Source: Pseudomonadota bacterium | GTDB taxonomy: Bacteria > Pseudomonadota > Alphaproteobacteria > Rhodobacterales > Rhodobacteraceae | Direction: 5' to 3' | DNA length: 7,637 nt | Assembly: GCA_027592105.1 (NCBI GenBank) | Contig: JAQCLA010000122.1 | Location: forward strand, 1-7,637 | Shown: piece after piece, positions 1-6,688 of the stretch | Layout of the letters: each line of letters begins with the position of its first letter | Position numbering within the stretch: position 1 is the stretch's first letter | The notes under the pieces: model-generated | Databases searched by the model: none | Seen by the model: only the letters and a program-made list of their open reading frames with translations | Told to the model about the DNA's origin: nothing | Position numbers and translations under genes: made by a program

Positions 1-1356
1 GCTGTCATCATCAAAATACCAATCGCCACTCGGGGTCCGCACGAGCAAGACTGTATCACAACTCGACTGTCCTTGGATTTCCAGCCGTCCATGACCCTCC
101 ATCCCAGAGAGGAAAAAGCTCAAATTCGGCTGCGCCTGAAAGTACCCCGATGCAAAGATGGGCAGCCCGCATAGGCCCACATCCTGCGTCCCCCCCGCCA
201 AGACAGTGTAATTCGCAGGGGTATAAAGGATTGATCCGCTGGTCGTTACAGCCATGCCCTGCAAGCTGGGGTTGGGACAGCCTTGCATGCTTGCCCCGGG
301 GGCGCTTGGCATCGTGGCGGCCGCAGTGCGGAACACGATCGTGCCTTGGCAGGCGCCGCCGCCGAAACCGCCAACCCAGATATCGACACGCCCATTCAAT
401 TGCGACCCGTTCACCACAAGCCGCGGCTGCAATCCGCTGGGACCGTCATCGTTGAAATACCACTGACCATAGGAATCGCGAATGATCATCGTCGGATCGC
501 AATCCGAAGCTGTCTCGGCGGTGAATTCGTAACCATCCATTTGCGACATGTACAAGGTGAAGCTCGGCGCTTCATCGGCATAGCCATATCCGTTGATACC
601 CGGGCAGCTGTCGATTTCATGCTGACCCCCGATTTGCGCCACATAGGCTTGTGCAGCCATCAATTGCGGACCCGTCACGTTCAGCGATGGCCCGACAAGA
701 TTGGGGTTGGGGCAAACTGCGGCCGGGATCGGGGCCGGAATTGGCGCGGGTATCGGCACAGGCACTGGCACAGGGATCGGAGAGGGGATCGGCGCAGGAA
801 TCGGCAATGGGGCGGGCAGCGGCGCTTGTGCCTGCACCGCGAGCGGCGCGGTGACGATCGGACCACGCGAAAACGGCGTGATGGGTGCGGCAATCGTCGC
901 CTGTGCAAGTTCCAGCGTCGCCGAACAATCCTCATCGCCGAAGCTACCCACCCAGACATCCACTGTCCCGTCCAAACTGGTGCCTGCCGCAAGTGTCAGC
1001 CTTGGGTCCAGATTGCCATTGCCATCATCATTGAACAGCCACCGCCCATCGGCGGCATTGACAAGCAAGCTGGTATCGCAGGCCGCTGTGACGGCCAAAA
1101 CAAGATCCTGGGCTGCTGGATCTGCTATTTCAAAGGAATGATCCGGCGCTGCGCGAAACCGACCAAAACCAAGCGCGCCGAGATCGCAGCCTTCCAGCGC
1201 ATGTGCGCCCCCCGCGGTCAACGACAGGCGTTGCACCTGCCCCAAAGCGGCCGCGTCATAGCCGGCCACATTGGTCGCAAGCCCAACATCGGGACAGGCC
1301 CAAGCCGCTGTCCCGCTGCTCAAAACCCCGATCAAACCCAGCGCCAGAAGTCTCAT
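1..1356 (-). CDS. Secreted protein with tandem PPC-like Cys-rich repeats (partial, C-terminus off the left edge)
   Basis: The frame is open for 452 codons from ATG at 1356 to the window edge without a stop, so the C-terminal part is missing. The start has TAGGAAA a few bases upstream. Residues 1-20 look like a Sec signal peptide (MRLLALGLIGVLSSGTAAWA), probably cut at AWA before Cys21. Three repeats follow, beginning at about residues 21, 215 and 360. Each opens with CP(D/N) and carries a second Cys about 36 residues later. Each then has a CDxxLLV-type strand, a GxWxFxDD motif and, in repeats 1 and 2, a VDxWVGxF strand followed by a fourth Cys (144 and 336). The D-x-x-L...GxW.F.DD...G.vdiWVG pattern resembles bacterial pre-peptidase C-terminal domains, which are beta-sandwiches often attached to secreted proteases. 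Residues 178-213 are a Pro-Xaa linker. The regular Cys spacing suggests two disulfides per repeat in the periplasm or outside the cell. The Cys after AWA could suggest a lipoprotein, but the lipobox is poor and the Cys recurs in every repeat. Any catalytic domain would lie off the window, so the function is unknown. Confidence 0.85.
   Translation of the reverse strand, partial: MRLLALGLIGVLSSGTAAWACPDVGLATNVAGYDAAALGQVQRLSLTAGGAHALEGCDLGALGFGRFRAAPDHSFEIADPAAQDLVLAVTAACDTSLLVNAADGRWLFNDDGNGNLDPRLTLAAGTSLDGTVDVWVGSFGDEDCSATLELAQATIAAPITPFSRGPIVTAPLAVQAQAPLPAPLPIPAPIPSPIPVPVPVPIPAPIPAPIPAAVCPNPNLVGPSLNVTGPQLMAAQAYVAQIGGQHEIDSCPGINGYGYADEAPSFTLYMSQMDGYEFTAETASDCDPTMIIRDSYGQWYFNDDGPSGLQPRLVVNGSQLNGRVDIWVGGFGGGACQGTIVFRTAAATMPSAPGASMQGCPNPSLQGMAVTTSGSILYTPANYTVLAGGTQDVGLCGLPIFASGYFQAQPNLSFFLSGMEGHGRLEIQGQSSCDTVLLVRTPSGDWYFDDDS
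718..825 (-). repeat. Degenerate hexanucleotide repeat encoding a Pro-Xaa linker
   Basis: Within the PPC-like gene, about 36 codons encode alternating Pro and Ala/Ile/Val/Leu/Ser (residues 178-213, of the type PAPIPSPIPVPVPVPIPAP). On the plus strand this appears as repeated GGNATCGGNGCN and GGCACAGGCACT units. Pro-Xaa tracts form stiff, extended spacers. This one separates the first repeat domain from the second, whereas repeats 2 and 3 are joined by a short Ala/Ser/Pro stretch. The hexamer unit keeps frame whatever the copy number, so the length may vary between strains. Confidence 0.8.
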
Positions 1357-1542
1357 GTGATTTTCCTATTCATCTCGACCCAAGCCATCGCCAATCAGGG
1401 GCCATGTCATTCAGCGTATGACCAAGCGTTTTGTTCAAGCAGGTCGCATTCACCGCAAACACCAATGTCCATTCGCCCCACAAGGCTACGCCTGCCGCTG
1501 AAACGACGCCAGAAAAATTCTCACCCAAAAGGGTCGTGAATC

Positions 1543-1571
1543 AAAAAGGGCGGCCCCAAGGCCGCCCCTTT
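1543..1571 (-). terminator. Intrinsic terminator downstream of tig
   Basis: In the minus-strand transcript, the 8-bp GC stem GGGCGGCC / GGCCGCCC closes a TTGG loop and is followed directly by TTTTT (plus-strand A run 1543-1547). It begins about 30 bases after the trigger factor stop codon. Read in the plus direction the tail is only CTTT, so it acts mainly as the tig terminator. It separates tig from the PPC-like gene, which should therefore have its own promoter in 1357-1542. I could not assign -35/-10 boxes there with any conviction. Confidence 0.85.
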
Positions 1572-1601
1572 CCAAAATTCAACCGCACAAGGCGCGCTGG
1601 C

Positions 1602-2927
1602 TTATTCGTCTTCCAGCGCGTCAACGGCGGCCTTCAGCTCGTCCTTGGTCACTGTCTTTTCGCTGACGTCGGCCAATTCAACGATGAAATCGATGACCTT
1701 ATCCTCGAACAGCGGCGCGCGCAGTTGCTGCTGGGCAGCTTGGTTTTGCTGAATGAACTCGAAGAACGCGCGCTCCTGACCGGGGTATTGGCGGGCTTGC
1801 ATCATGATGGCCTGCGTCATCTCGGCATCCGACACGGTCACCGCGTTTTTCTGGCCAAGCTCGGCCAAAAGCAGGCCCAGCTTCACCCGGCGCTCGGCCA
1901 GCTTCACATGCTCGTCGCTCGGCGTGATCTCGGGGTGATCATGGCCATGCACATCGGGGTTTTCTTCATGCCACAGCTGATGGGCAATCTGACCGGCCTC
2001 GGCCGCGACCAAGCTGGGCGGCAGATCGACGGCAACCTGTGCATCGAGCTGATCGAGCAACTTGCGCTTCAGCACCTGGCGCGCCGCACCGGCATATTCG
2101 GCGCCCATGCGCTCGCTGATCTGACCCTTCAGCGCCTCAAGGCTCTCGGCCCCATATTTCTTGGCCAATTCATCATCGACCGTTGCAGGAACGGGCTTTC
2201 TGACTTCCTTGACGGTTACATCGAACACAACATCCTTGCCGGCCAAATGCGCGGCACCGTATTCGGCCGGGAAGGTCACGTTGACGGCTTTCGCATCGCC
2301 GGCCTTTGCACCGACCAGCTCCTCTTCGAAGCCGGGGATAAACGACCCCGAACCAAGCACCAGCGGATAATCCTCGGCTGCGCCACCCTCGAAGGGCTCG
2401 CCATCAAGCTTGCCCAAGAAATCGATCACGGCTTGATCGCCATCGGCGGCCTTGCCCTTCTTGGTTTCGAAATTCTGCGCGCTGGCCGCGAGGTTGTTCA
2501 GCGCCTCTTCGATTTCCGCATCACCGGGCTGGGCGACCAGCTTTTCGATCTTGAGTGCTTTGAAATCGACCGCCGGGATCTCGGGCAGTTTTTCGTAGGA
2601 GAGCGCCACGACGATATCGTCGCCCTCTTTCCAATCCTCGTTGGTCATCTTGACATCGGGCTGCATCGCCGGGCGATCGCCGCTCTTTTCCAGATGATCC
2701 TGCATCGCGCCATCGACGGCTTCCTGCATCGCTTCGCCCAAAAGGCGGGGGCCGAACTGCTTTTTCAAAAGCGCCATCGGGACCTTGCCCTTACGAAAGC
2801 CCTTCATGGCGATCTCGGGCTGCGCCTCGACCAGCTTTTCGTTCACCTTCGCCTCGAGATCGGCACCGGTGATGGTGATCTGGTATTCGCGCTTGAGGCC
2901 CTCGGCCAAGGTCTCGGTGATCTGCAT
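1602..2927 (-). CDS. tig: Trigger factor, ribosome-associated chaperone and peptidyl-prolyl isomerase
   Basis: Trigger factor binds the ribosome at the tunnel exit and shields nascent chains; its FKBP-like domain catalyses prolyl cis-trans isomerisation. The 441 residues match the usual bacterial length. The N-terminal domain carries the ribosome-binding signature GFRKGKVP at residues 43-50. The FKBP-like domain spans roughly 158-243 and includes VIDFLGKLDGEPFEGG and FIPGFEEELVGAKAGD. The helical C-terminal chaperone domain fills the rest, ending in an acidic ALEDE tail. An in-frame ATG at 2996 would add 23 residues that do not fit the family. The start at 2927 (MQITETLAEG) is preferred because it matches the usual N-terminus and has GTGAGGA just upstream. 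No clp or lon protease gene, common neighbours of tig elsewhere, lies in the window. The gene appears monocistronic, ending at a strong terminator. Confidence 0.97.
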   Translation of the reverse strand: MQITETLAEGLKREYQITITGADLEAKVNEKLVEAQPEIAMKGFRKGKVPMALLKKQFGPRLLGEAMQEAVDGAMQDHLEKSGDRPAMQPDVKMTNEDWKEGDDIVVALSYEKLPEIPAVDFKALKIEKLVAQPGDAEIEEALNNLAASAQNFETKKGKAADGDQAVIDFLGKLDGEPFEGGAAEDYPLVLGSGSFIPGFEEELVGAKAGDAKAVNVTFPAEYGAAHLAGKDVVFDVTVKEVRKPVPATVDDELAKKYGAESLEALKGQISERMGAEYAGAARQVLKRKLLDQLDAQVAVDLPPSLVAAEAGQIAHQLWHEENPDVHGHDHPEITPSDEHVKLAERRVKLGLLLAELGQKNAVTVSDAEMTQAIMMQARQYPGQERAFFEFIQQNQAAQQQLRAPLFEDKVIDFIVELADVSEKTVTKDELKAAVDALEDE

Positions 2928-3008
2928 CGCATCCTCACGAAAGTCGGGGCCGGACCGGGCCGCAGCATGCAACCCGGGACAGCCCAATGGCGTCACGAAA
3001 TTTGCGCT

Positions 3009-3037
3009 CTTCTAGGGTTGGTGGCGGGGCACTGCAA
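3009..3037 (-). promoter_or_regulatory. Possible promoter for tig
   Basis: On the minus strand, TTGCAG (3037-3032) and TAGAAG (3014-3009) are separated by 17 bases, resembling sigma-70 -35 and -10 boxes. This would give a leader of about 75 nucleotides before the tig ATG. The -35 matches the consensus poorly beyond TTG. The 165-base gap between ugd and tig shows no convincing terminator for ugd, so read-through from ugd is also possible. Confidence 0.3.
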
Positions 3038-3092
3038 GCCGATTCCGGCCCAGCGCCCCGGTTTCCGCCCTGCCCGGCCGCGTTGACGCCTG

Positions 3093-4412
3093 TCAGCCGG
3101 CCAGCCGTGAGCGTCCGATGCAATCATATCGCACAAATCCGGCGCGCTTGGCGTCGCGCGGGCTGTAGATATTGCGCAGATCGGCCATGTGCGGGCTTGC
3201 CATCTTCTTGGCCAACTTATTGAGATCGAGCGCGCGAAATTCATTCCACTCGGTCAGGATCACCACCAGATCGGCATTTTGCACAGCCTTGTAAGGGTCG
3301 TCTTGCCAGACCACACCGGGCAACAGCGCCTCGCCCTCACGCCGGCCTTGCGGGTCGACCACCCGGACTTTGGCCCCACCGCCCACTAGGGCGGGCACGA
3401 TGGTTAGGCTGGGGGCGTCGCGCATGTCGTCGGTGTTGGGTTTGAAGGTTACCCCCAAGATCGCGATGGTTTTGCCGTTGAACGAGCCATCGCACAGATC
3501 GCGCAGCTTTTCGATCATGCGAGTCTTGACCGCGTCATTGACGCGAATGACCGTCTCGACGATCGACTGCGGCACGGCATGCTCTTGCCCGATCCGGGCG
3601 AGGGCTTGTGTATCCTTTGGAAAGCACGACCCGCCATAACCCGGGCCCGCATGCAAGAACTTGTTGCCGATGCGCCCGTCCAGCCCCATGCCCTTGGACA
3701 CTTCCTTCACATCGGCACCCACCCGTTCGCACAGCGCGGCGATCTCGTTGATGAAGGTGATCTTGGTCGCGAGAAACGCATTGGCGGCGTATTTGATCAT
3801 CTCGGCCGATTCCAGATCGGTGGTGACGATCGGGAAATCGCGCAAGAACAACGGGCGGTAGATCTCGGCCAACACCTCGGCCGCACGCTCGGTCTGCACA
3901 CCGATCACGACCCGATCAGGCTTCATGAAATCGTCGATCGCCGCCCCCTCGCGCAGGAATTCGGGGTTCGAGGCCACATCGAATTCCGCATCGGGCCGCA
4001 CCTTGGCCATGACCTGTTTGACGCGGCGATTGGTGCCCACGGGCACGGTCGATTTCGTCACGATCACCGCATAGCCCGTCAACGCCCCGGCCACATCTTC
4101 GGCTGCGGCCATCACATAGCTCAGATCGGCATGCCCATCGCCGCGCCGCGTGGGGGTGCCCACCGCGATAAACACCGCCTCCGCGCCATCGACCGCCGCC
4201 TTCAGATCGGTGCTGAAGGAAAGCCGCCCCGCCTCGACATTGCGCGCCATCAACTGATCAAGGCCGGGCTCGAATATCGGCACAGCCCCGCGATTGAGTT
4301 TCTCGATCTTGGCCGGGTCTTTATCGACACAGATCACATCATGCCCGAAATCGGAGAAACAAACCCCCGAGACAAGACCCACATAACCCGTGCCGATCAT
4401 CGTGATACGCAT
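3093..4412 (-). CDS. ugd: UDP-glucose 6-dehydrogenase
   Basis: This enzyme oxidises UDP-glucose to UDP-glucuronate with two NAD+, providing precursors for exopolysaccharide, capsule or LPS sugars. The 439-residue product starts with an NAD-binding Rossmann motif, MIGTGYVG (residues 5-12), and has the acidic residue D30 after strand 2. The conserved SNPEFLREG loop lies at 148-156, and MIKYAANAFLATKI (205-218) holds the conserved Lys207 and Asn211. The catalytic Cys263 sits in GPGYGGSCFPKD (256-267). The C-terminal UDP-binding domain contains TFKPNTDDMRDAPS (322-335). All hallmark residues are intact. The start at 4412 is chosen over an in-frame ATG at 4460 because the Rossmann strand begins immediately and AAAGG precedes it. 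The extra 16 residues from 4460 would be a Lys/Arg-rich stretch atypical of the family. No polysaccharide gene cluster surrounds it here. Confidence 0.97.
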   Translation of the reverse strand: MRITMIGTGYVGLVSGVCFSDFGHDVICVDKDPAKIEKLNRGAVPIFEPGLDQLMARNVEAGRLSFSTDLKAAVDGAEAVFIAVGTPTRRGDGHADLSYVMAAAEDVAGALTGYAVIVTKSTVPVGTNRRVKQVMAKVRPDAEFDVASNPEFLREGAAIDDFMKPDRVVIGVQTERAAEVLAEIYRPLFLRDFPIVTTDLESAEMIKYAANAFLATKITFINEIAALCERVGADVKEVSKGMGLDGRIGNKFLHAGPGYGGSCFPKDTQALARIGQEHAVPQSIVETVIRVNDAVKTRMIEKLRDLCDGSFNGKTIAILGVTFKPNTDDMRDAPSLTIVPALVGGGAKVRVVDPQGRREGEALLPGVVWQDDPYKAVQNADLVVILTEWNEFRALDLNKLAKKMASPHMADLRNIYSPRDAKRAGFVRYDCIGRSRLAG

Positions 4413-4431
4413 AAGATACCTTTTTTCACTT

Positions 4432-4689
4432 TTACTGCGCCGCTTGGTCTTTGGTGTCACCTATCGCGCGCAAAGGATCAAGCATGCACATGTCATTAAC
4501 CGCACATTGCCACCCTGGCTTCCCAATCAGCTTGCGCCCCTCAGGCCACGCTAGAATGCGCGCCTCATCGCGCCATTGACCGCAATCAACGCACGGCACC
4601 GGCGCAGGCCACAGACCCTGTGCGCCATCGCACGGGACGCAGCCGCGATTGTGCCCTACAATCCTTTGATCATCAGGAGGGATACCCAT
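4432..4689 (-). CDS. Candidate small Cys-rich (zinc-ribbon-like) protein
   Basis: This 85-codon frame fills the gap between ugd and the VOC gene and runs in the same direction as ugd, stopping 19 bases before the ugd ATG. The product has six Cys: a CVPC pair at residues 17-20, a CVDC pair at 33-36 (CxxC-x12-CxxC, a zinc-knuckle-like geometry), and Cys62 and Cys68 in a QCAVNDMC stretch. Between them lies a Trp- and Arg-containing segment (GQWRDEARILAWPEG). Rare codons are few, but the ATG at 4689 has only a weak GGCGGC upstream and overlaps the VOC start codon, so a chance antisense frame cannot be excluded. The family is not recognised. If it is real, it could be co-transcribed with ugd. Confidence 0.35.
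   Translation of the reverse strand: MGIPPDDQRIVGHNRGCVPCDGAQGLWPAPVPCVDCGQWRDEARILAWPEGRKLIGKPGWQCAVNDMCMLDPLRAIGDTKDQAAQ
4657..4662 (+). promoter_or_regulatory. Possible -10 element of the VOC gene
   Basis: TACAAT lies 25 bases before the VOC start codon and matches five of six positions of the sigma-70 -10 box. No good -35 hexamer sits 16-18 bases upstream. It would produce a short leader carrying the AGGAGG at 4675-4680. Confidence 0.3.
4675..4680 (+). promoter_or_regulatory. Strong Shine-Dalgarno of the VOC gene
   Basis: A full consensus AGGAGG sits 7 bases before the ATG at 4688. It is the strongest ribosome binding site in the window and fixes the start of the VOC protein. It also shows that the plus-strand gene is genuinely translated even though a minus-strand frame overlaps its leader. 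Confidence 0.85.
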
Positions 4690-5284
4690 GACCAAGACGC
4701 CGCCGCGCAAGATCCAGACCCAAGGCGTGCATCACATCACCCTGATCGGTGCCGACCGCCAAAGCAGCATCGATTTTTGGGAAGGTGTGTTGGGCATGCC
4801 CTTCATTTTCGATCAGCCCAATCTCGACGATCCGAACGAGGGGCATCTCTATTTCGATCCGGGCGATGGGCGGCTGATCACCGTATTCACCAACGAAAAT
4901 CGCGCGCCCGAGGCCACGCCGGTGCCCGAAGCGGTGGGTGGATTGCATCACCTCGCTTTCAATGTCAGCCAAGCGAGCTTTGCACAAATCGCCGAACGGC
5001 TGGACGCCCGCAGGGTGAAACATTCGGGGCCGGTCGATCGTGGTTTCATGGATTCGCTCTATTTCCGCGACCCCTTGGGCCTCAGGATCGAGCTTGCCTC
5101 CTATCGTTTCGCACCTCCCGAAGGCATGCGTCACGCCGATGTGCTGCTCGAGGCTCACAAGATCCGCGTCGCGCGCGGCGACCATCATATCGACCGTGCC
5201 CATCTCGCCGATGCCATCGAAAATCTCGTGACCCGCAGCCAAGCCTCGCTCTCCCAAGACCGCAGCGCCAAACATGGCTACTGA
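4688..5284 (+). CDS. VOC-family protein (glyoxalase / ring-cleavage dioxygenase type)
   Basis: The 198-residue product has two vicinal-oxygen-chelate modules. Module 1 runs from about residue 12 (GVHHITLIGADRQSSIDFWE) to 67. Module 2 runs from about 84 (GGLHHLAFNV) to 137 (SLYFRDPLGLRIELAS). Likely metal ligands in this superfamily are a His at 15/16, a His at 87/88 and Glu135, all present. The HHITLI...SIDFWEGVLGM opening and the FDQPNLDDP...HLYF stretch resemble the ring-cleaving dioxygenase branch (PcpA/LinE/MhqO type), which opens hydroquinone rings using Fe(II). The protein is shorter than those roughly 320-residue enzymes. A tail at 142-198 (HADVLLEAHKIRVARGDHHI) is probably helical. 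The substrate cannot be read from the sequence; a cytosolic metal-dependent lyase or dioxygenase is the reasonable call. The gene stands alone, divergent from ugd, and no uniform pathway surrounds it. Confidence 0.88.
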   Translation: MTKTPPRKIQTQGVHHITLIGADRQSSIDFWEGVLGMPFIFDQPNLDDPNEGHLYFDPGDGRLITVFTNENRAPEATPVPEAVGGLHHLAFNVSQASFAQIAERLDARRVKHSGPVDRGFMDSLYFRDPLGLRIELASYRFAPPEGMRHADVLLEAHKIRVARGDHHIDRAHLADAIENLVTRSQASLSQDRSAKHGY

Positions 5285-5454
5285 CCTCACAGCCAAAGGC
5301 GCCCCATCCTCGCGCCGATAGCCATCGGTGCCAGGGTGCAGCCAAGATCCCGAGCATTCCGCGCAACGCAAAGGCACGGGGACGGTGCGAGGATTTCAAA
5401 TCGCGTGGCGCCACCCTGCTCACACCGAAATCTCACGCAGAATTCGTTTGCGGG

Positions 5455-5958
5455 CTATTGAGACAAGGCAAGCTTCTCGGCGACTACACCATGTCGGCGG
5501 CAAAGCAGGTCGAGATATGAACCCTTAGGCGGAAGGCCGCCGTATTCATTCCGCAGATAGCGGCGCGTGCGCCCATCGAAATGTACCGAGTAGGCATCCT
5601 GCACCTCGATCCGCTCCAGTTGGAACGGAACCTTCATGAACGGTCTGCGACGCGACCGCTGCCCTCCGTAAAAGTAGGTCATCGGCATGGCATGGCGCAG
5701 TTCGTCATTCAAAGACAGGTAGTGGCTCAGAAGGTATGGGCCCGAGGTCGCCCATTTCGCCATCTCGATGCGAAAAGGAACCCCCTCGGAACGCGCCTTT
5801 TCCGCCCGCTCAGCATCACTCACCGCTTGCCAAGGCAGGTCCGGGTTCTCGTCATAGAAGGCAGAAATGCACACATCGAGACTTGGGCTTGCGCGCGGCA
5901 AGTGCAGCACGCCGGTCGCGACATAGGGCATCGGCACATCGCCCACCTCAGGTGCCAT
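5455..5958 (-). CDS. Hypothetical protein, 167 residues
   Basis: I do not recognise this protein with confidence. The ATG at 5958 has AGGAAG at a suitable distance and an in-frame TGA lies a short way upstream, so the start is well bounded. There is no signal peptide or membrane segment. The sequence looks soluble and mixed, with a basic patch (QRSRRRP, 100-106) and several aromatic residues. The C-terminal third (MKVPFQLERIEVQDAYSV ... YLRNEYGGLPP, about 108-144) faintly recalls the C-terminal pattern of LicD-type phosphotransferases (a hydrophobic strand, then YLxxxYGxxxxPP). No LicD catalytic region is visible in the N-terminal part, so this is a weak resemblance only. It lies 80 bases downstream of the thioesterase on the same strand, with no obvious terminator between them, so the two could share a transcript. 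Confidence 0.65.
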   Translation of the reverse strand: MAPEVGDVPMPYVATGVLHLPRASPSLDVCISAFYDENPDLPWQAVSDAERAEKARSEGVPFRIEMAKWATSGPYLLSHYLSLNDELRHAMPMTYFYGGQRSRRRPFMKVPFQLERIEVQDAYSVHFDGRTRRYLRNEYGGLPPKGSYLDLLCRRHGVVAEKLALSQ

Positions 5959-6038
5959 GACATAGCTTCCTGTCCGTCGTCAGATAGATTGGGACAGTGA
6001 CTGCTGATGCGCCCAAGACAGCCCGAGTGTCTGAGGCC

Positions 6039-6458
6039 TTACACAGGTACTGGCACCATTGTACCGATAAGGGTGGCGATCAGGGTTTCTTCACCCTTCT
6101 GCCTGACGAAGACATCAGCTCCCGCGACTACCAACCGGCGCCCCGCACGGATCACACGACCTCGCGCGATCAATTCTTCACCCGCCCCGGGAGCAAGAAG
6201 GTGTATAGTCATCTCAGAAGTCAGAACCTCTGTTTCCGCCGGCATCACGCTCAGTGCGGAATATCCGGCCGCGCTGTCACCAATCGCGAATGTTAGCCCG
6301 GCATGCGCGAAGCCCTGTTGCTGCTGTGTCGCTGGCGTCAGAGGAGCTGTGATTTCAACGCATCCCGGCTCAATCCGCGTGATGCGCGCGCCAAGCGTGC
6401 CCATTAGCCCCTGCTTGTGAAAGCTTGCCTCAATCCGAGATGCAATTGATGATGCCAT
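6039..6458 (-). CDS. PaaI-type hotdog-fold thioesterase
   Basis: Members of this family hydrolyse acyl-CoA or aryl-CoA thioesters in the cytosol, acting as dimers or tetramers of hotdog domains. The 139 residues are typical in length. The family core is visible as GFAHAGLTFAIGDSAAGYSAL (residues 49-69): the usual HGG is HAG here, and Asp61 is the expected acidic catalytic residue on the central helix. Strands follow with VLTSEMTIHLLAPGAGEELIARGRV and a C-terminal ETLIATLIGTMVPVPV. The start at 6458 is chosen because GAGAGGG lies just upstream and the product then begins at the expected helix (SIASRIEASF). The frame stays open upstream to 6653, but those 65 residues have no place in the fold. 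The substrate is not deducible. It is divergent from the methyltransferase across a 279-base gap. Confidence 0.9.
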   Translation of the reverse strand: MASSIASRIEASFHKQGLMGTLGARITRIEPGCVEITAPLTPATQQQQGFAHAGLTFAIGDSAAGYSALSVMPAETEVLTSEMTIHLLAPGAGEELIARGRVIRAGRRLVVAGADVFVRQKGEETLIATLIGTMVPVPV

Positions 6459-6688
6459 GACGCCCTCTCTGCCTTGAACCGACACATAGCATGATCTGTG
6501 TTGGACAGCAGGAAATTGAAAAGTGCAAATGCCCTTCCGACGGACGCAGCATCCAACTCTGCGGTAGAAGGCCTTCCATGCAATCAGATGCCTGATCCAT
6601 TGCCCATAAATCGCCCCGGCAGGTGAAGTGCCGATCGCGCCGACAACGAACATAACTGGCGCATTCTCTTAGAAACGAACTTGCCTGC

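Noticed and set aside
72..150. Possible lipoprotein or CRISPR-like repeat signals in the left-edge repeats
   Set aside because: The regularity here is protein-level (repeated PPC-like modules), with no identical DNA repeats or spacers, and the Cys after the signal peptide lacks a proper lipobox.
283..1539. Plus-strand open frame of 418 codons
   Set aside because: It is antisense to the PPC-like gene; the product is Arg/His-rich with no domain logic, whereas the minus frame gives a signal peptide and clean repeats.
1431..3086. Plus-strand open frame of 551 codons
   Set aside because: It lies opposite trigger factor, which is unmistakable on the minus strand; the long frame is a by-product of high GC content.
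3579..4499. Plus-strand open frame of 306 codons
   Set aside because: Antisense shadow of ugd; low-complexity His/Arg/Gly-rich product with no recognisable motif.
5312..5331. Hairpin after the VOC gene (GCGCCGAT / ATCGGTGC around AGCC)
   Set aside because: Eight pairs including a G-U wobble, but no following T tract, so it is not a convincing intrinsic terminator.
4673..5377. Minus-strand open frame of 234 codons opposite the VOC gene
   Set aside because: Mirror of the VOC coding sequence, with no ribosome binding site or domain of its own.
4576..5520. Plus-strand open frame of 314 codons overlapping the VOC gene in another frame
   Set aside because: The VOC frame has AGGAGG and family motifs; this one yields an Arg/Ser/Pro-rich sequence typical of a shifted frame.
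6459..6653. In-frame 65-codon upstream extension of the thioesterase
   Set aside because: Hotdog proteins of this type start near 6458, where GAGAGGG provides a ribosome binding site; the extension is Cys/Arg-rich and looks non-coding.
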